Below, in pieces: positions 6,952 to 15,038 of a stretch of 20,707 nt of DNA. This DNA is from Deltaproteobacteria bacterium UBA796 (GTDB lineage: Bacteria > Myxococcota_A > UBA796). The notes under the pieces were generated by a model, which saw only the letters and a program-made list of their open reading frames with translations, ran no database searches and had not been told where the DNA came from. Positions within the stretch are counted from its first letter, which is position 1; the number at the start of each line of letters is the position of its first letter. Made by a program: the position numbers and the translations under genes. The stretch spans positions 1 to 20,707 of the forward strand of contig DBIS01000260.1 of assembly GCA_002296975.1 (NCBI GenBank), written 5' to 3'.

Positions 6952-8967
6952 CTACCAAGCAGACAAGAAGCGATCGACCTCTTCGCGCTCGAGTTGGCCC
7001 AGCGAGAGGTCCAAACAGGTGCTGCATATTTCTACGCCATTGTAGCTGTACACACCCCGTGCCTCAAAAGCCGACCTTGAACATAAGCTGCAACAGGCCT
7101 GCTCGGGTGCATCGAGGGTACTTCGGTGCTGCCCGACAACGATCACGCAGCGATCGCACACCACAGCATGGCTGCCAGCCATCAAGTATCCAACCTCTGA
7201 AGCCCCAGACCCACAGGTGCTGCACCGTGTCTGCTCACTGCTCTCGACGCGTCTTGGGCTCGGAGCCTCAGTGGGCGGCATCACATGGCTCAACAGGCGA
7301 TCAACCACCCCTGTCGCACCTTTTTCGGCCGCCATCGCTGCCAACTTTGCCGTGGCGATGGGCTCGCCGTACATCGCTAAGCCCGCCCAGGCGGCACAGG
7401 ATAAATCTGAGTCAGCGTCGATGGCCCAACGGGCGAGCAAAGCCTTGCCAGAGGTCGAACGTCGCACCCCTATCGCCAGCAATAACAACGCTTGGTATGC
7501 CCGCGCCCGGCGGCGCTCTTTGGTTATATTTTCTCGATGCGCCGAGACATCGGCCGCCGGGTCATGCCGGTCGACAGCTGCTTTCTTTAAGTCTGCCTCT
7601 TCGAGCTTTAAGCCCGTTGTCAGCACCGGATCGGGCAACACCGCCGCCGCAGACAAGGCCTCTAAACCCAAGCCCGGGCCATAAAAACGCGCGGGCTCTC
7701 TCAGGCGAAAAGCCGCAGCATCTGCCACCGCTCCCAACACCATTGTACAGGCAGCCTCCCACAACTGAAAGCGCAAGCCTTCGTCTTGGGTCAAATCAAT
7801 CGCGGCCAATACCGGACTGAGTAAAGATGGGCCCACAGCCCGAAACTCATCGAGTAAAGTCGAAATGCGCTTGCGGGTCATGTCCCGGGCGTTGACTTTA
7901 CCGCCCGGAGGCAGGCGATCGAAGGTACCCGCTTCGGCCTGAAGCGCTTTGATCAACCAAGTCGAATCCTGGGTGTGTCGCCGGGTGCGAACCATCTCCA
8001 CATAGGTGGGCATATGCTCGGGATGGTCGCGCAGCGTGGATCGAAAAACCTTGGTGGCCTCAGCAGGGTCGCCCTCTTCGAGCAGGGTACACCCCAAGGC
8101 ATACCTGGCCTGAAGATGCGCAGGGTCAACCAACAGCGCCTTGTTGCATGCGGAACGCGCCTTCGAAAAATCACCCATCTGAAACCAAGCCATCGCCATC
8201 TTGGCCAACACATTGGTGTCATCTGGCTTTTCACGCAAATAGGCCCGAAAGTGCTGAATCGCGTTGTTGTATTTCCCGGAGTCGTAGGCGACGACACCCA
8301 AATAAAACTTGGCGATCGCTGCGTGGTCTGGGTTTTCTCGAAGCCGGACAAAAAAGCGCTGGGCCTCTTTGGTGCGACCGGTCTGCATACAGCAAATACC
8401 CATGTCGCGCAGCATCTTCGGGTGTTGGTCTGGCGTTGGGTCAAGCCGCATCGCACGCACCAAGTGGTACGACGCCCGCTCAATCAGCCGGCTCGCCCTG
8501 CCCTCACGTGCGAGCGCCATCAGGGCCCGCCCCAAGAGTAAATGTGTCTCCCATGCTTCTGGCGCCAAGCGACAACTGCGCTCAAAGTTCCGAACTGCAG
8601 CACCTAAATCCGCACCCAAGGACTCTAAAGCACCCAAGGCTAAAAACAGGTCCGCTCGGTCAGGCTCGGCAGCGTATGCCTGAGAAAGATACTTCTCTGC
8701 CGCCTCATGTCGCTCCATTCCAACCAAGGCCGCACCCGCCACAACCAGCGCGCCGACCGCAGTCGGGTCGTCTTGAAGCACACGCCTGGCCAAGCCCAAA
8801 GCCGTTGTACAGTCGGGCTCACCGCCCCCATGCATCCAACCCCGGCTAAGCATCGCCCGGCTCAAATCCAAGCGCACCCCAAGGTCTTCAGGGTGCAAAG
8901 CAACAGCCTTCTCCAGTTTGGAGATGGTCCAATCAAGCTTGGCGTGAGGTAAAACCGAAGATGCCAT
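6952..8967 (-). CDS. TPR-repeat protein with two C-terminal ClpX-type C4 zinc-binding modules
   Basis: A 671-residue protein with no signal peptide, so probably cytosolic. Residues 12-325 carry about eight TPR-like units (for example LGVVAYDSGKYNNAIQHF and MAWFQMGDFSKARSACNKAL). Residues 380-560 are helical and Ala/Leu-rich, perhaps HEAT-like. The C-terminus has two tandem C4 modules: Cys582, 585, 604, 607 and Cys626, 629, 648, 651. Both use CxxC-x18-CxxC, the spacing of the ClpX N-terminal zinc domain, and the flanking residues match (CSTCG, VVCDRC; CSLC, EICSTC). In ClpX this domain dimerises and recruits adaptors and substrates. No AAA+ ATPase domain is present. The function is unknown; an adaptor or scaffold role is inference. 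The gene is alone, ending 18 bp from the convergent cytochrome gene. Confidence 0.92.
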   Translation of the reverse strand: MASSVLPHAKLDWTISKLEKAVALHPEDLGVRLDLSRAMLSRGWMHGGGEPDCTTALGLARRVLQDDPTAVGALVVAGAALVGMERHEAAEKYLSQAYAAEPDRADLFLALGALESLGADLGAAVRNFERSCRLAPEAWETHLLLGRALMALAREGRASRLIERASYHLVRAMRLDPTPDQHPKMLRDMGICCMQTGRTKEAQRFFVRLRENPDHAAIAKFYLGVVAYDSGKYNNAIQHFRAYLREKPDDTNVLAKMAMAWFQMGDFSKARSACNKALLVDPAHLQARYALGCTLLEEGDPAEATKVFRSTLRDHPEHMPTYVEMVRTRRHTQDSTWLIKALQAEAGTFDRLPPGGKVNARDMTRKRISTLLDEFRAVGPSLLSPVLAAIDLTQDEGLRFQLWEAACTMVLGAVADAAAFRLREPARFYGPGLGLEALSAAAVLPDPVLTTGLKLEEADLKKAAVDRHDPAADVSAHRENITKERRRARAYQALLLLAIGVRRSTSGKALLARWAIDADSDLSCAAWAGLAMYGEPIATAKLAAMAAEKGATGVVDRLLSHVMPPTEAPSPRRVESSEQTRCSTCGSGASEVGYLMAGSHAVVCDRCVIVVGQHRSTLDAPEQACCSLCSRSAFEARGVYSYNGVEICSTCLDLSLGQLEREEVDRFLSAW

Positions 8968-9062
8968 GAAATACGCGGAATATGGGTGGGAGCCTACACC
9001 CTAATCCATCTTCACCACACCGCCATAGCGCCCTAGCCCCGATTTGTGATAGTCAGCCGGTC

Positions 9063-11732
9063 ATGAACTCCGAACTTGCTAAAATTCGCCACGAAAGAGC
9101 CGTCCGTTGGCTCATTCCCCTCTTTTTGGCCTCTGGCGCCACATCGCTCATTTACGAGACTGTTTGGGAGCGACAACTCCATCTGGTCTTCGGAACCAGC
9201 CAAGTGGCCGTCTCTACGGTGCTCGCCGCCTTTATGACCGGCCTCGCCTTGGGCGGCTTTGGCGGCGCAAAATGGGCTGACAAAGTCCACCGCCCCATTC
9301 GCGCCTACGCAATGCTCGAAGCCATGATTGGCATATATGCCTTGGCTTTTCCCTCCCTCGTCGAGATGGTTCAGCCGGTCTATCAAGGTTTTTATCACGC
9401 ATTTCAGCCCTCCCCAACCGCTTTTGGGGCCTTCCAGTTTCTGATCTTGGGCCTGATGCTCCTGCCCCCAACTTTTTGCATGGGCATGACCCTCCCATTG
9501 CTCTCTCGTTTTGCCTCCACCGCCTCCGCCGAAAGCGGCGAACAGGTGGGCCGGCTGTACGGCGCAAACACCATCGGCGCTGTGCTCGGCGTGGGCTTGG
9601 CCGGATTTTATCTGCTCCCCACCATTGGCCTAAGCGCCACCACATGGTGCGCAGCCGGCGCAAACCTCGCGCTCTGTGTCGGCGCTTTGCTCCTGTCTCG
9701 AACCGTTGAGGCCCTGCCTGCGGCCCAAGGTGTGCCCGACACCGATGCCGCTGGCTGGTCCGTCAGCACCCTCGGTATCATCGCCATGTTCGCCGGCTTT
9801 TCTGCCTTGCTGTACGAGGTCGCGTGGTTTCGTTTGATGGCCCTGATTTTGGGCGCCTCAGCCTACGCATTCTCCGTGATGCTTTTCAGCTTTTTACTCG
9901 GCCTAGGCTCAGGTGGCTGGCTGGGCGGCCCCCTCTCCGACAAACTGTACGCCAAAGGAAAAATCAAGCGCGTCCTGCTCGGCTTGGCTGTGCTCGAGGC
10001 CGGCATCGCCATCTTGACCTGGGCTGCGATGTATCTGTACGCAGAGCTTCCATGGCTGTTTATTGTCGTCTTCGACAACATGGCGACTTCACCCCTGTTT
10101 TTGTGGACAGGAAAGCTGCTGTTGGCCATGTGCGTCATGGTGCCGCCAGCCTTTTTGATGGGCCTCGCGTTCCCGCTGTTGGTGCGCGCCGCTGCAGGTG
10201 AGTCTTTGGCGCTTGGCAAACCCGTCGGCCGATTGTACGGCTGGAACACCGTCGGTGCCATCTTTGGTGCGGGCTTGGGTGGGCTGGTCTTTTTGCCATG
10301 GCTTTTTGTCCGCGGCACCGTTTTATTGGCCATCACCGTCAATGTTTTTGTCGCCGCCCTCGCGTGGTACCGGTCTGGCGATCCGGGCCAATCTCGACTC
10401 ATCAAGGCGACCGTCGGCGGCCTTTTTCTGTCGGTTGGCCTGCACCTGTTTTCTTCACCGTGGAACCCCCTCCAAATGACCGCCGGCACCTACAAATATG
10501 TCTTCAATATGGAGGACCACAGCCGGGAAGGGGTCTATCTCTCGAACGTCAAACCCTATGAGCTGCTCTATTACGCAGAGGGGCTCTCATCTGTGGTGAC
10601 CGTCGCGAAAAACAGAGAGACCGGAGACATCTGGCTGGCCAATAACGGTAAAATCGACGCGTCGAGCAAGGCCGACCTGCCCACCCAGGTGCTGGTCTCC
10701 CACATGCCGTTTTTCTATCGGCCTGAGTCTGAGACCGTCATGATGCTCGGCTTGGCTGCGGGCTACTCAGCGGGCTCTGCCGCCTTGCACACCCAACCCA
10801 AAGTCATCGACCTGGTGGAAATCGAGGAGCGCATTATCGACGCCAGCCACTTCTTTGACGAGTGGAACCACCACCCCCTGGACGATGAACGGGTCGTGCT
10901 GAAAGTCAATGACGCCCGCAACCACCTCAACCTGACACCCGATGGCCATTACGACCTCATCGTGGCTGAACCCTCCAATCCTTGGCTGACCGGTGTCTCG
11001 AATCTGTTCACCAAAGAATACTTCGAAATGGGCAAGAAAAAGCTCAAAAAGGGCGGCATTTGGTCCCAATGGATTCAAATCTACGGCATGGACACCGACG
11101 ACCTCCGCTCCTTGCTCGGCACCTTTTCGGACACCTACCCCTATGTCCACCTGTTCTCGACCATCAAAGACGCGGATTTGGTTTTGGTGGGCTCTGAGTC
11201 ACCGCTCGTGATGGACGTTGAGGCCTTCCAATCCACCATCGACAACAATCCACGGGTGGCCGCTGACTTGCTGGAGATAGAAATCGACTCCAGCTACGAC
11301 CTGCTGGCGCGTTTTCGCTTGGGCAGAGACAAGCTCCAAGAACTCGCAGCCGGGATTGAGCGCAACACCGATGACAATATGCGGGTCGAATACTCAGCCC
11401 CCCTCAACCTGTATACCTGGACTGGCGATGAAAATGTGCTGATGCTCGAAGAGTCCGTCGGCAAAGTGCCTTTGGTGCCATACGGGGCCACAACCGGCGT
11501 TGATGGCTTGCTCGAGTTGGCCAAAAGCTACGCAGAAATCGACCTGTATGTCCAAGCCTTGATGTGCCTAAAAGAGGCCGTCAAACGCGAAGAGGATGAT
11601 GTAAGAGCCCAAAAAGAGGCCCAAAAAGACCCACCGGCCCCACGGACCGATATCGATGCGCTCTATGGGGAGTACCAAGCCGCCTTGGCCGTACAAATCG
11701 ACGAAGCCAACGCCGCCATATCCAGTGAATAA
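9063..11732 (+). CDS. Multi-spanning membrane protein fused to spermidine-synthase-like methyltransferase-fold domain
   Basis: An 889-residue protein. Residues 16-460 contain roughly 12-14 hydrophobic helices arranged as two related halves (compare SGATSLIYETVWERQ with FSALLYEVAWFRL), each with the GRLYGxNTxGAxxGxxL pattern. Residues 480-760 resemble spermidine synthases: a glycine-rich loop LGLAAGYSAG near 561, acidic VEIEER near 584, then AEPSNPW at 635-641 and FTKEYFEMGKKKLKKGG. The canonical GGGDGG and the catalytic Asp of the DxxDP region are changed, so polyamine synthesis is not assured. The tail, about 790-889, is helical and TPR-like. The open frame begins at 8982, but ATG 9063 starts at the conserved N-terminus. 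No Shine-Dalgarno is evident. This architecture is common in delta-type bacteria with unknown substrate. Confidence 0.88.
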   Translation: MNSELAKIRHERAVRWLIPLFLASGATSLIYETVWERQLHLVFGTSQVAVSTVLAAFMTGLALGGFGGAKWADKVHRPIRAYAMLEAMIGIYALAFPSLVEMVQPVYQGFYHAFQPSPTAFGAFQFLILGLMLLPPTFCMGMTLPLLSRFASTASAESGEQVGRLYGANTIGAVLGVGLAGFYLLPTIGLSATTWCAAGANLALCVGALLLSRTVEALPAAQGVPDTDAAGWSVSTLGIIAMFAGFSALLYEVAWFRLMALILGASAYAFSVMLFSFLLGLGSGGWLGGPLSDKLYAKGKIKRVLLGLAVLEAGIAILTWAAMYLYAELPWLFIVVFDNMATSPLFLWTGKLLLAMCVMVPPAFLMGLAFPLLVRAAAGESLALGKPVGRLYGWNTVGAIFGAGLGGLVFLPWLFVRGTVLLAITVNVFVAALAWYRSGDPGQSRLIKATVGGLFLSVGLHLFSSPWNPLQMTAGTYKYVFNMEDHSREGVYLSNVKPYELLYYAEGLSSVVTVAKNRETGDIWLANNGKIDASSKADLPTQVLVSHMPFFYRPESETVMMLGLAAGYSAGSAALHTQPKVIDLVEIEERIIDASHFFDEWNHHPLDDERVVLKVNDARNHLNLTPDGHYDLIVAEPSNPWLTGVSNLFTKEYFEMGKKKLKKGGIWSQWIQIYGMDTDDLRSLLGTFSDTYPYVHLFSTIKDADLVLVGSESPLVMDVEAFQSTIDNNPRVAADLLEIEIDSSYDLLARFRLGRDKLQELAAGIERNTDDNMRVEYSAPLNLYTWTGDENVLMLEESVGKVPLVPYGATTGVDGLLELAKSYAEIDLYVQALMCLKEAVKREEDDVRAQKEAQKDPPAPRTDIDALYGEYQAALAVQIDEANAAISSE

Positions 11733-11737
11733 CGCGG

Positions 11738-12259
11738 CTAAAACACCGCTCGAAAGCAGCTTGGCTGATGAAAGTCCGGGACATCTCCCGGCAATTTTAC
11801 CCAAGAGGAATACTGGCGAGCGAGCCCCGATCCATGGATGGCCGTCACGTTGAAACGCCACGCTCCATCCGGCAATAATGCAGCGGGAATCTGAGCCTCT
11901 CCGCGCCAAGATGACCCGTCCACGACCGCTTCGAAGGCGATGTCCAGCAAGCGCGCAACCGGGCGGCGCACACCATCGAGCTGAATCACCAGGTGATGTC
12001 CAGTGGGGGACAACTCGATTTCGGTGTACTGAGCCCCGGGTCCAGACACGAAAATCTCGACCACCTCGTGCTCCCACAAGCCATCCACCGGCCCCATCGG
12101 CCCCACAGGCGGAGGTGGGTCACCATAAAAAGGTGCCTCGACCACAATCTCCAAACCCAAGGGCGTGCGCGCCAACCGCACCTTGAATTGGTCCCGGACT
12201 TGAAGGGCTTCGCCTTGCCATGTGTTCTCAATCCGAAGTGTCGCGATGGGTGAAGTCAT
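11738..12259 (-). CDS. UPF0462 / C4orf33 family protein (DOMON/CBM9-like fold)
   Basis: A 173-residue protein matching, from memory, the UPF0462 family that includes human C4orf33. Shared landmarks are APFYGDPPPPVG, GLWEHEVVEIFV, YTEIELSPTGHHLVIQL, WRGEAQIP, FNVTAIHGSG and the terminal PDFHQPSCFRAVF. The family has a beta-sandwich fold related to DOMON/CBM9 domains, which bind sugars or haem, but its own ligand and role are unknown. There is no signal peptide, so it is probably cytosolic. It starts at ATG 12259, 34 bp from the divergent aspartate kinase, and its stop is 5 bp from the stop of the membrane protein. No terminator is visible between those two genes. Family membership is clear; biochemical function is not. 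Confidence 0.9.
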   Translation of the reverse strand: MTSPIATLRIENTWQGEALQVRDQFKVRLARTPLGLEIVVEAPFYGDPPPPVGPMGPVDGLWEHEVVEIFVSGPGAQYTEIELSPTGHHLVIQLDGVRRPVARLLDIAFEAVVDGSSWRGEAQIPAALLPDGAWRFNVTAIHGSGLARQYSSWVKLPGDVPDFHQPSCFRAVF

Positions 12260-12269
12260 ACCGGCCGGT
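12260..12269. promoter_or_regulatory. Palindrome ACCGGCCGGT in the short divergent gap
   Basis: A perfect 10-bp palindrome directly abuts the UPF0462 start codon and lies 24 bp before the aspartate kinase start. The 34-bp gap is too short to hold two separate full promoters, so control elements must overlap coding sequence. The palindrome could be an operator or chance in G+C-rich DNA. Confidence 0.2.
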
Positions 12270-12283
12270 TAGCCCATACCATC

Positions 12284-12288
12284 GGAGG
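12284..12288 (+). promoter_or_regulatory. Shine-Dalgarno GGAGG supporting the GTG start of aspartate kinase
   Basis: GGAGG stands five bases before GTG 12294. This supports GTG as the true start and gives the expected N-terminus with the lysine motif KYGGSS at residues 9-14. Confidence 0.85.
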
Positions 12289-12293
12289 TTGAC

Positions 12294-13421
12294 GTGAACA
12301 GGCCTTGTGTGGTTCAAAAATATGGTGGCTCGTCCGTCGCAGATGTACATCGCATCCGCGCAGTAGCCGCACGGGTGGTCCAAACCCGGCGCACTGGGGT
12401 CGATGTGGTCGTGGTCGTCTCTGCGATGGGGAACACCACAAATGAATTGCTGGCCTTGGCCGCTGAGGTTTCGAATAACCCTGGTCGCCGGGAGTTAGAC
12501 TTGCTGATCAGCGTCGGTGAACGGGTGGCCATGACTTTACTCGCGATGGCCATCCAAGAATTGGGTGTTCCTGCGCAGTCTTTTACCGGTAGCCAGTCGG
12601 GAATCATGACCGATGACAAACATGTGGCTGCAGCCGTGGTCGAGGTCCGGCCCCACCGCATCCGCCGCGCACTCGATGAAGGACAAATCGCCATCGTCGC
12701 CGGGTTTCAAGGGGTGAGCTTAAAAGGCGAGGTCACCACCTTGGGGCGGGGCGGATCGGACACCACAGCGGTGGTCTTGACAGCGGCATTGGGTGCTGAG
12801 CATTGCGAGATATGCTCCGATGTGGACGGCATTTACACCGCCGACCCCCGCACGGTTCGCCGCGCCAAACGCATCGAACACCTCAATATAGATGCCGCCA
12901 TCGCCATGGCCGCAGCAGGTACAAAAGTACTCGGCGAAGAGGCCTTAGCCAAAGCCAAAGAATGGGGGGTCACCTTGCTCTCAAGCGGCACAGACCACCC
13001 ACCAGGTTCGGGAACGAAAATCTCAAACACCCCACAAAATGAAGGTGTTTTCGTCATCTCTCGCGATGAGGATCTGTTTTTGATTCAGCCCAATGCCAAC
13101 CTGTCTAAACTGACAGGCGCCATCAAGGCCCGACTGCCCGATGGGTCCACATTGGTGAACGGCCGAAACCTGCCACTGCCTGAGGCCTGGAAGACAGGTG
13201 TAGAGTGCACAGCCGTGGCCACTGTCAGCGCTATCGGGCCGGGGCTTACCGCTGATCCCGAATGCACCCAAACCGTCATCGACGCTGTCACCACCCATGC
13301 ACCCCAAGCGCTTTGGTGGTCCACCGGCGGCAGATTTTGCGCTGTGGTTGAGCGATCAATCAGTGCTGTGGTCGAAGCCGCGGCTCACGATGCGCTTTAC
13401 CCAGACGAATCCCTGGGCTAA
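12294..13421 (+). CDS. lysC: Aspartate kinase (monofunctional)
   Basis: Phosphorylates L-aspartate with ATP, the first step toward lysine, threonine, methionine and diaminopimelate. It has 375 residues from a GTG start with a strong Shine-Dalgarno. The amino-acid-kinase domain is intact: KYGGSSV at 9-15, SVGERVAMTLLAMAI near 73-87, FTGSQSGIMTD at 97-107, TTLGRGGSDTTA at 148-159 and CSDVDGIYTADPR at 174-186. Two departures stand out. The usual KVLHPRA is KVLGEEA at 211-217. The C-terminal region (about 250-375) is shorter than the normal tandem ACT regulatory region and lacks its familiar motifs, so feedback control may be altered. The protein is about 30 residues below the usual length. pssA follows 39 bp downstream on the same strand, perhaps cotranscribed. 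Kinase identity is firm; the symbol is by homology. Confidence 0.93.
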   Translation: MNRPCVVQKYGGSSVADVHRIRAVAARVVQTRRTGVDVVVVVSAMGNTTNELLALAAEVSNNPGRRELDLLISVGERVAMTLLAMAIQELGVPAQSFTGSQSGIMTDDKHVAAAVVEVRPHRIRRALDEGQIAIVAGFQGVSLKGEVTTLGRGGSDTTAVVLTAALGAEHCEICSDVDGIYTADPRTVRRAKRIEHLNIDAAIAMAAAGTKVLGEEALAKAKEWGVTLLSSGTDHPPGSGTKISNTPQNEGVFVISRDEDLFLIQPNANLSKLTGAIKARLPDGSTLVNGRNLPLPEAWKTGVECTAVATVSAIGPGLTADPECTQTVIDAVTTHAPQALWWSTGGRFCAVVERSISAVVEAAAHDALYPDESLG

Positions 13422-13450
13422 AGCGTTGACACAACCCCAGCCATCAGCTT

Positions 13451-13454
13451 GGAG
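13451..13454 (+). promoter_or_regulatory. Shine-Dalgarno GGAG fixing the pssA start
   Basis: GGAG lies six bases before ATG 13461. It sits within the codons that would be translated from the alternative TTG at 13449, so the TTG start is unlikely. Confidence 0.8.
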
Positions 13455-13460
13455 TATTTG

Positions 13461-14252
13461 ATGATTCGCCACTTTCTCAACCCACCCAACTGGTTTACAT
13501 CCGCCGGAATCTTTTGCGGCATGTACAGCATCGTGCTGGCCACCGGAGTGCAGGGAGAGCCAAACTTTTACAAAGCCGCGATGATGGTGCTCTTCGCATC
13601 TGTCTTCGACATGCTCGATGGCCGAGTGGCGCGGGTCACAGGGCGCGGCTCTGAGTTCGGTGTCCAACTCGACTCCTTGGCCGATATGATCAGCTTTGGC
13701 GTGGCACCCGCGGTGCTTTTATATGCTTGGGGGATTCATTCACTGGGCATATGGGGCCTTATAAGCGCCTTCGCCTTCGTGCTTTGCGGTGCTTTTCGCC
13801 TGGCCCGGTTTAACTGCCAGGCCGATTCCGGTGACAAACCCGCCTTTTCAGAAGGACTCACCATCACCATGGCTGGCGGAACCGTAGCCGCAGCGGTCAT
13901 GGCACACGCTGCGAGTGGCCGACTTGGGGTGGAACATCCGTGGAACGTCTGGGCCTTGTCCTTGGTTCTCGGCTTGTTGATGGTCAGCTCGGTGCCCTAT
14001 CGCACCCCAAGCAGCCTCAAATTATCGCGGTTCGCCATCATCGTGTCCGCACTGTTTTGGGCTGCAATCTTGCTGGTCGCGGTGCGCTATCGTGTCTCGA
14101 CGGCCTTTATCGTCCTTTTGGGCTCTTATGTGCTGAGTGGCCCGCTCGAAGTGCTCATCTTACGCAAACGCATCAAGATTATCGATGATGGTGACATCGC
14201 GATGAATGAGTGGCTGGACGAAGAGACTATTGAACCACCAAAGACGCGATAA
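13461..14252 (+). CDS. pssA: CDP-diacylglycerol--serine O-phosphatidyltransferase
   Basis: Membrane enzyme that transfers a phosphatidyl group from CDP-diacylglycerol to L-serine, giving phosphatidylserine, the precursor of phosphatidylethanolamine. It has 263 residues from ATG 13461. The CDP-alcohol phosphotransferase signature DxxDGxxAR-x8-GxxxDxxxD is complete: Asp50, Asp53, Gly54, Ala57, Arg58, Gly67, Asp71 and Asp75. The N-terminal NPPNWFTSAGIFCGMYSIVLA and the following SFGVAPAVLLYAWG are typical of the PssA type II branch. About six to eight membrane helices follow. The last 26 bp overlap the 3' end of the opposing TPR/beta-sandwich gene. No phosphatidylserine decarboxylase gene is in the window. 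Family assignment is firm; serine rather than another alcohol is inferred from overall resemblance. Confidence 0.92.
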   Translation: MIRHFLNPPNWFTSAGIFCGMYSIVLATGVQGEPNFYKAAMMVLFASVFDMLDGRVARVTGRGSEFGVQLDSLADMISFGVAPAVLLYAWGIHSLGIWGLISAFAFVLCGAFRLARFNCQADSGDKPAFSEGLTITMAGGTVAAAVMAHAASGRLGVEHPWNVWALSLVLGLLMVSSVPYRTPSSLKLSRFAIIVSALFWAAILLVAVRYRVSTAFIVLLGSYVLSGPLEVLILRKRIKIIDDGDIAMNEWLDEETIEPPKTR

Positions 14253-15036
14253 GCAGAGCATTTTCACCCCGTTGATCTGTGTACAGCGCTGTCACATCCC
14301 GCAAAATAAACCACTTGAGCCGAGCTGCATTGGGCGCACCCCGAACCGCTGGTGCATCGGCCCGAACAAAGCGGCTGACGGGTAAAACCACATCCACCCA
14401 CCGATCAGTGGGCACGGACTGAACCGATGTCGTCCACCGTTGACCGTCCTCGTCTTCAACTAAAAAACGATATCGGCCCTGTAAATTCTCCGAGCGCAAA
14501 CGCAATGAAACCGTCGACACCTTCTGGCCATCGGTGGATAAACCGAAAATCACAAAGTCCGAATCGGCGTCTACGACCTCGGTCGCCCATCGCACACTAA
14601 ACCCATCGGGCCCATCAACCACGCTTAAATCTTTGGGCTGACCCCGTTGCCAGCCCCGCACCCATGGGTCTGTGCTGGCCTTAAAATAAAAATGCGAGGG
14701 CACAATCGAGACGGCCTTCGCCCCGGCGTCCATGATCGACATCAAAACCCGTACCCGTGCGAATGCCTCCGGATATTCTCCTGCTGACTCCAAACTTCTG
14801 CGCGCACCCGCAAGGTCTCCAGCAGACCACCGCGCACGGCCCAACCAATACAGCACATCCCCGCGTTGGGCATCCTCAGGAGACATCTGCGCGACCAATG
14901 TTTCGTACACCGCGATGGCCTCAGCCGGGTCGGCCCCCATCGCCTGGCTCAGCCGGGCATCGTATGTGCTCGACCAATCCAGCGGTCCTCCTGCCAAGGC
15001 CACACTGTGAACCAATAGGCACAGCCAGACCCCCAC
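14227..15036 (-). CDS. Exported TPR plus carbohydrate-binding-like beta-sandwich protein, third gene of the two-component unit
   Basis: A 269-residue protein starting with GTG two bases after the response-regulator stop, so probably cotranscribed with it. The first 17 residues (MGVWLCLLVHSVALAGG) form a signal peptide. Residues 25-105 are helical and TPR-like (VLYWLGRARWSAGDLAGARRSL). Residues 110-269 look like an all-beta domain with the pattern of CIA30/CBM-type sandwiches (WVDVVLPVSRFVR, then LKWFILRDV and a final ENALLIASLVVQ). I recognise no exact family. Its place after the kinase and regulator suggests a periplasmic accessory of the sensor or an output of it. Its 3' end overlaps that of convergent pssA by 26 bp, and no terminator is visible there. 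Confidence 0.82.
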   Translation of the reverse strand: MGVWLCLLVHSVALAGGPLDWSSTYDARLSQAMGADPAEAIAVYETLVAQMSPEDAQRGDVLYWLGRARWSAGDLAGARRSLESAGEYPEAFARVRVLMSIMDAGAKAVSIVPSHFYFKASTDPWVRGWQRGQPKDLSVVDGPDGFSVRWATEVVDADSDFVIFGLSTDGQKVSTVSLRLRSENLQGRYRFLVEDEDGQRWTTSVQSVPTDRWVDVVLPVSRFVRADAPAVRGAPNAARLKWFILRDVTALYTDQRGENALLIASLVVQ

Positions 15037-15038
15037 GT

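Noticed and set aside
9045..9053. TGTGATAGT as an extended -10 element that would make the membrane-protein mRNA leaderless
   Set aside because: The hexamer matches only 4 of 6 positions and no -35 is visible at the right distance. The absence of a Shine-Dalgarno is real but does not prove a leaderless transcript.
8982..9062. In-frame 27-codon N-terminal extension of the membrane/spermidine-synthase-like protein
   Set aside because: The extension is Pro/Ser/His-rich, has no ribosome binding site, and the conserved N-terminus begins at ATG 9063.
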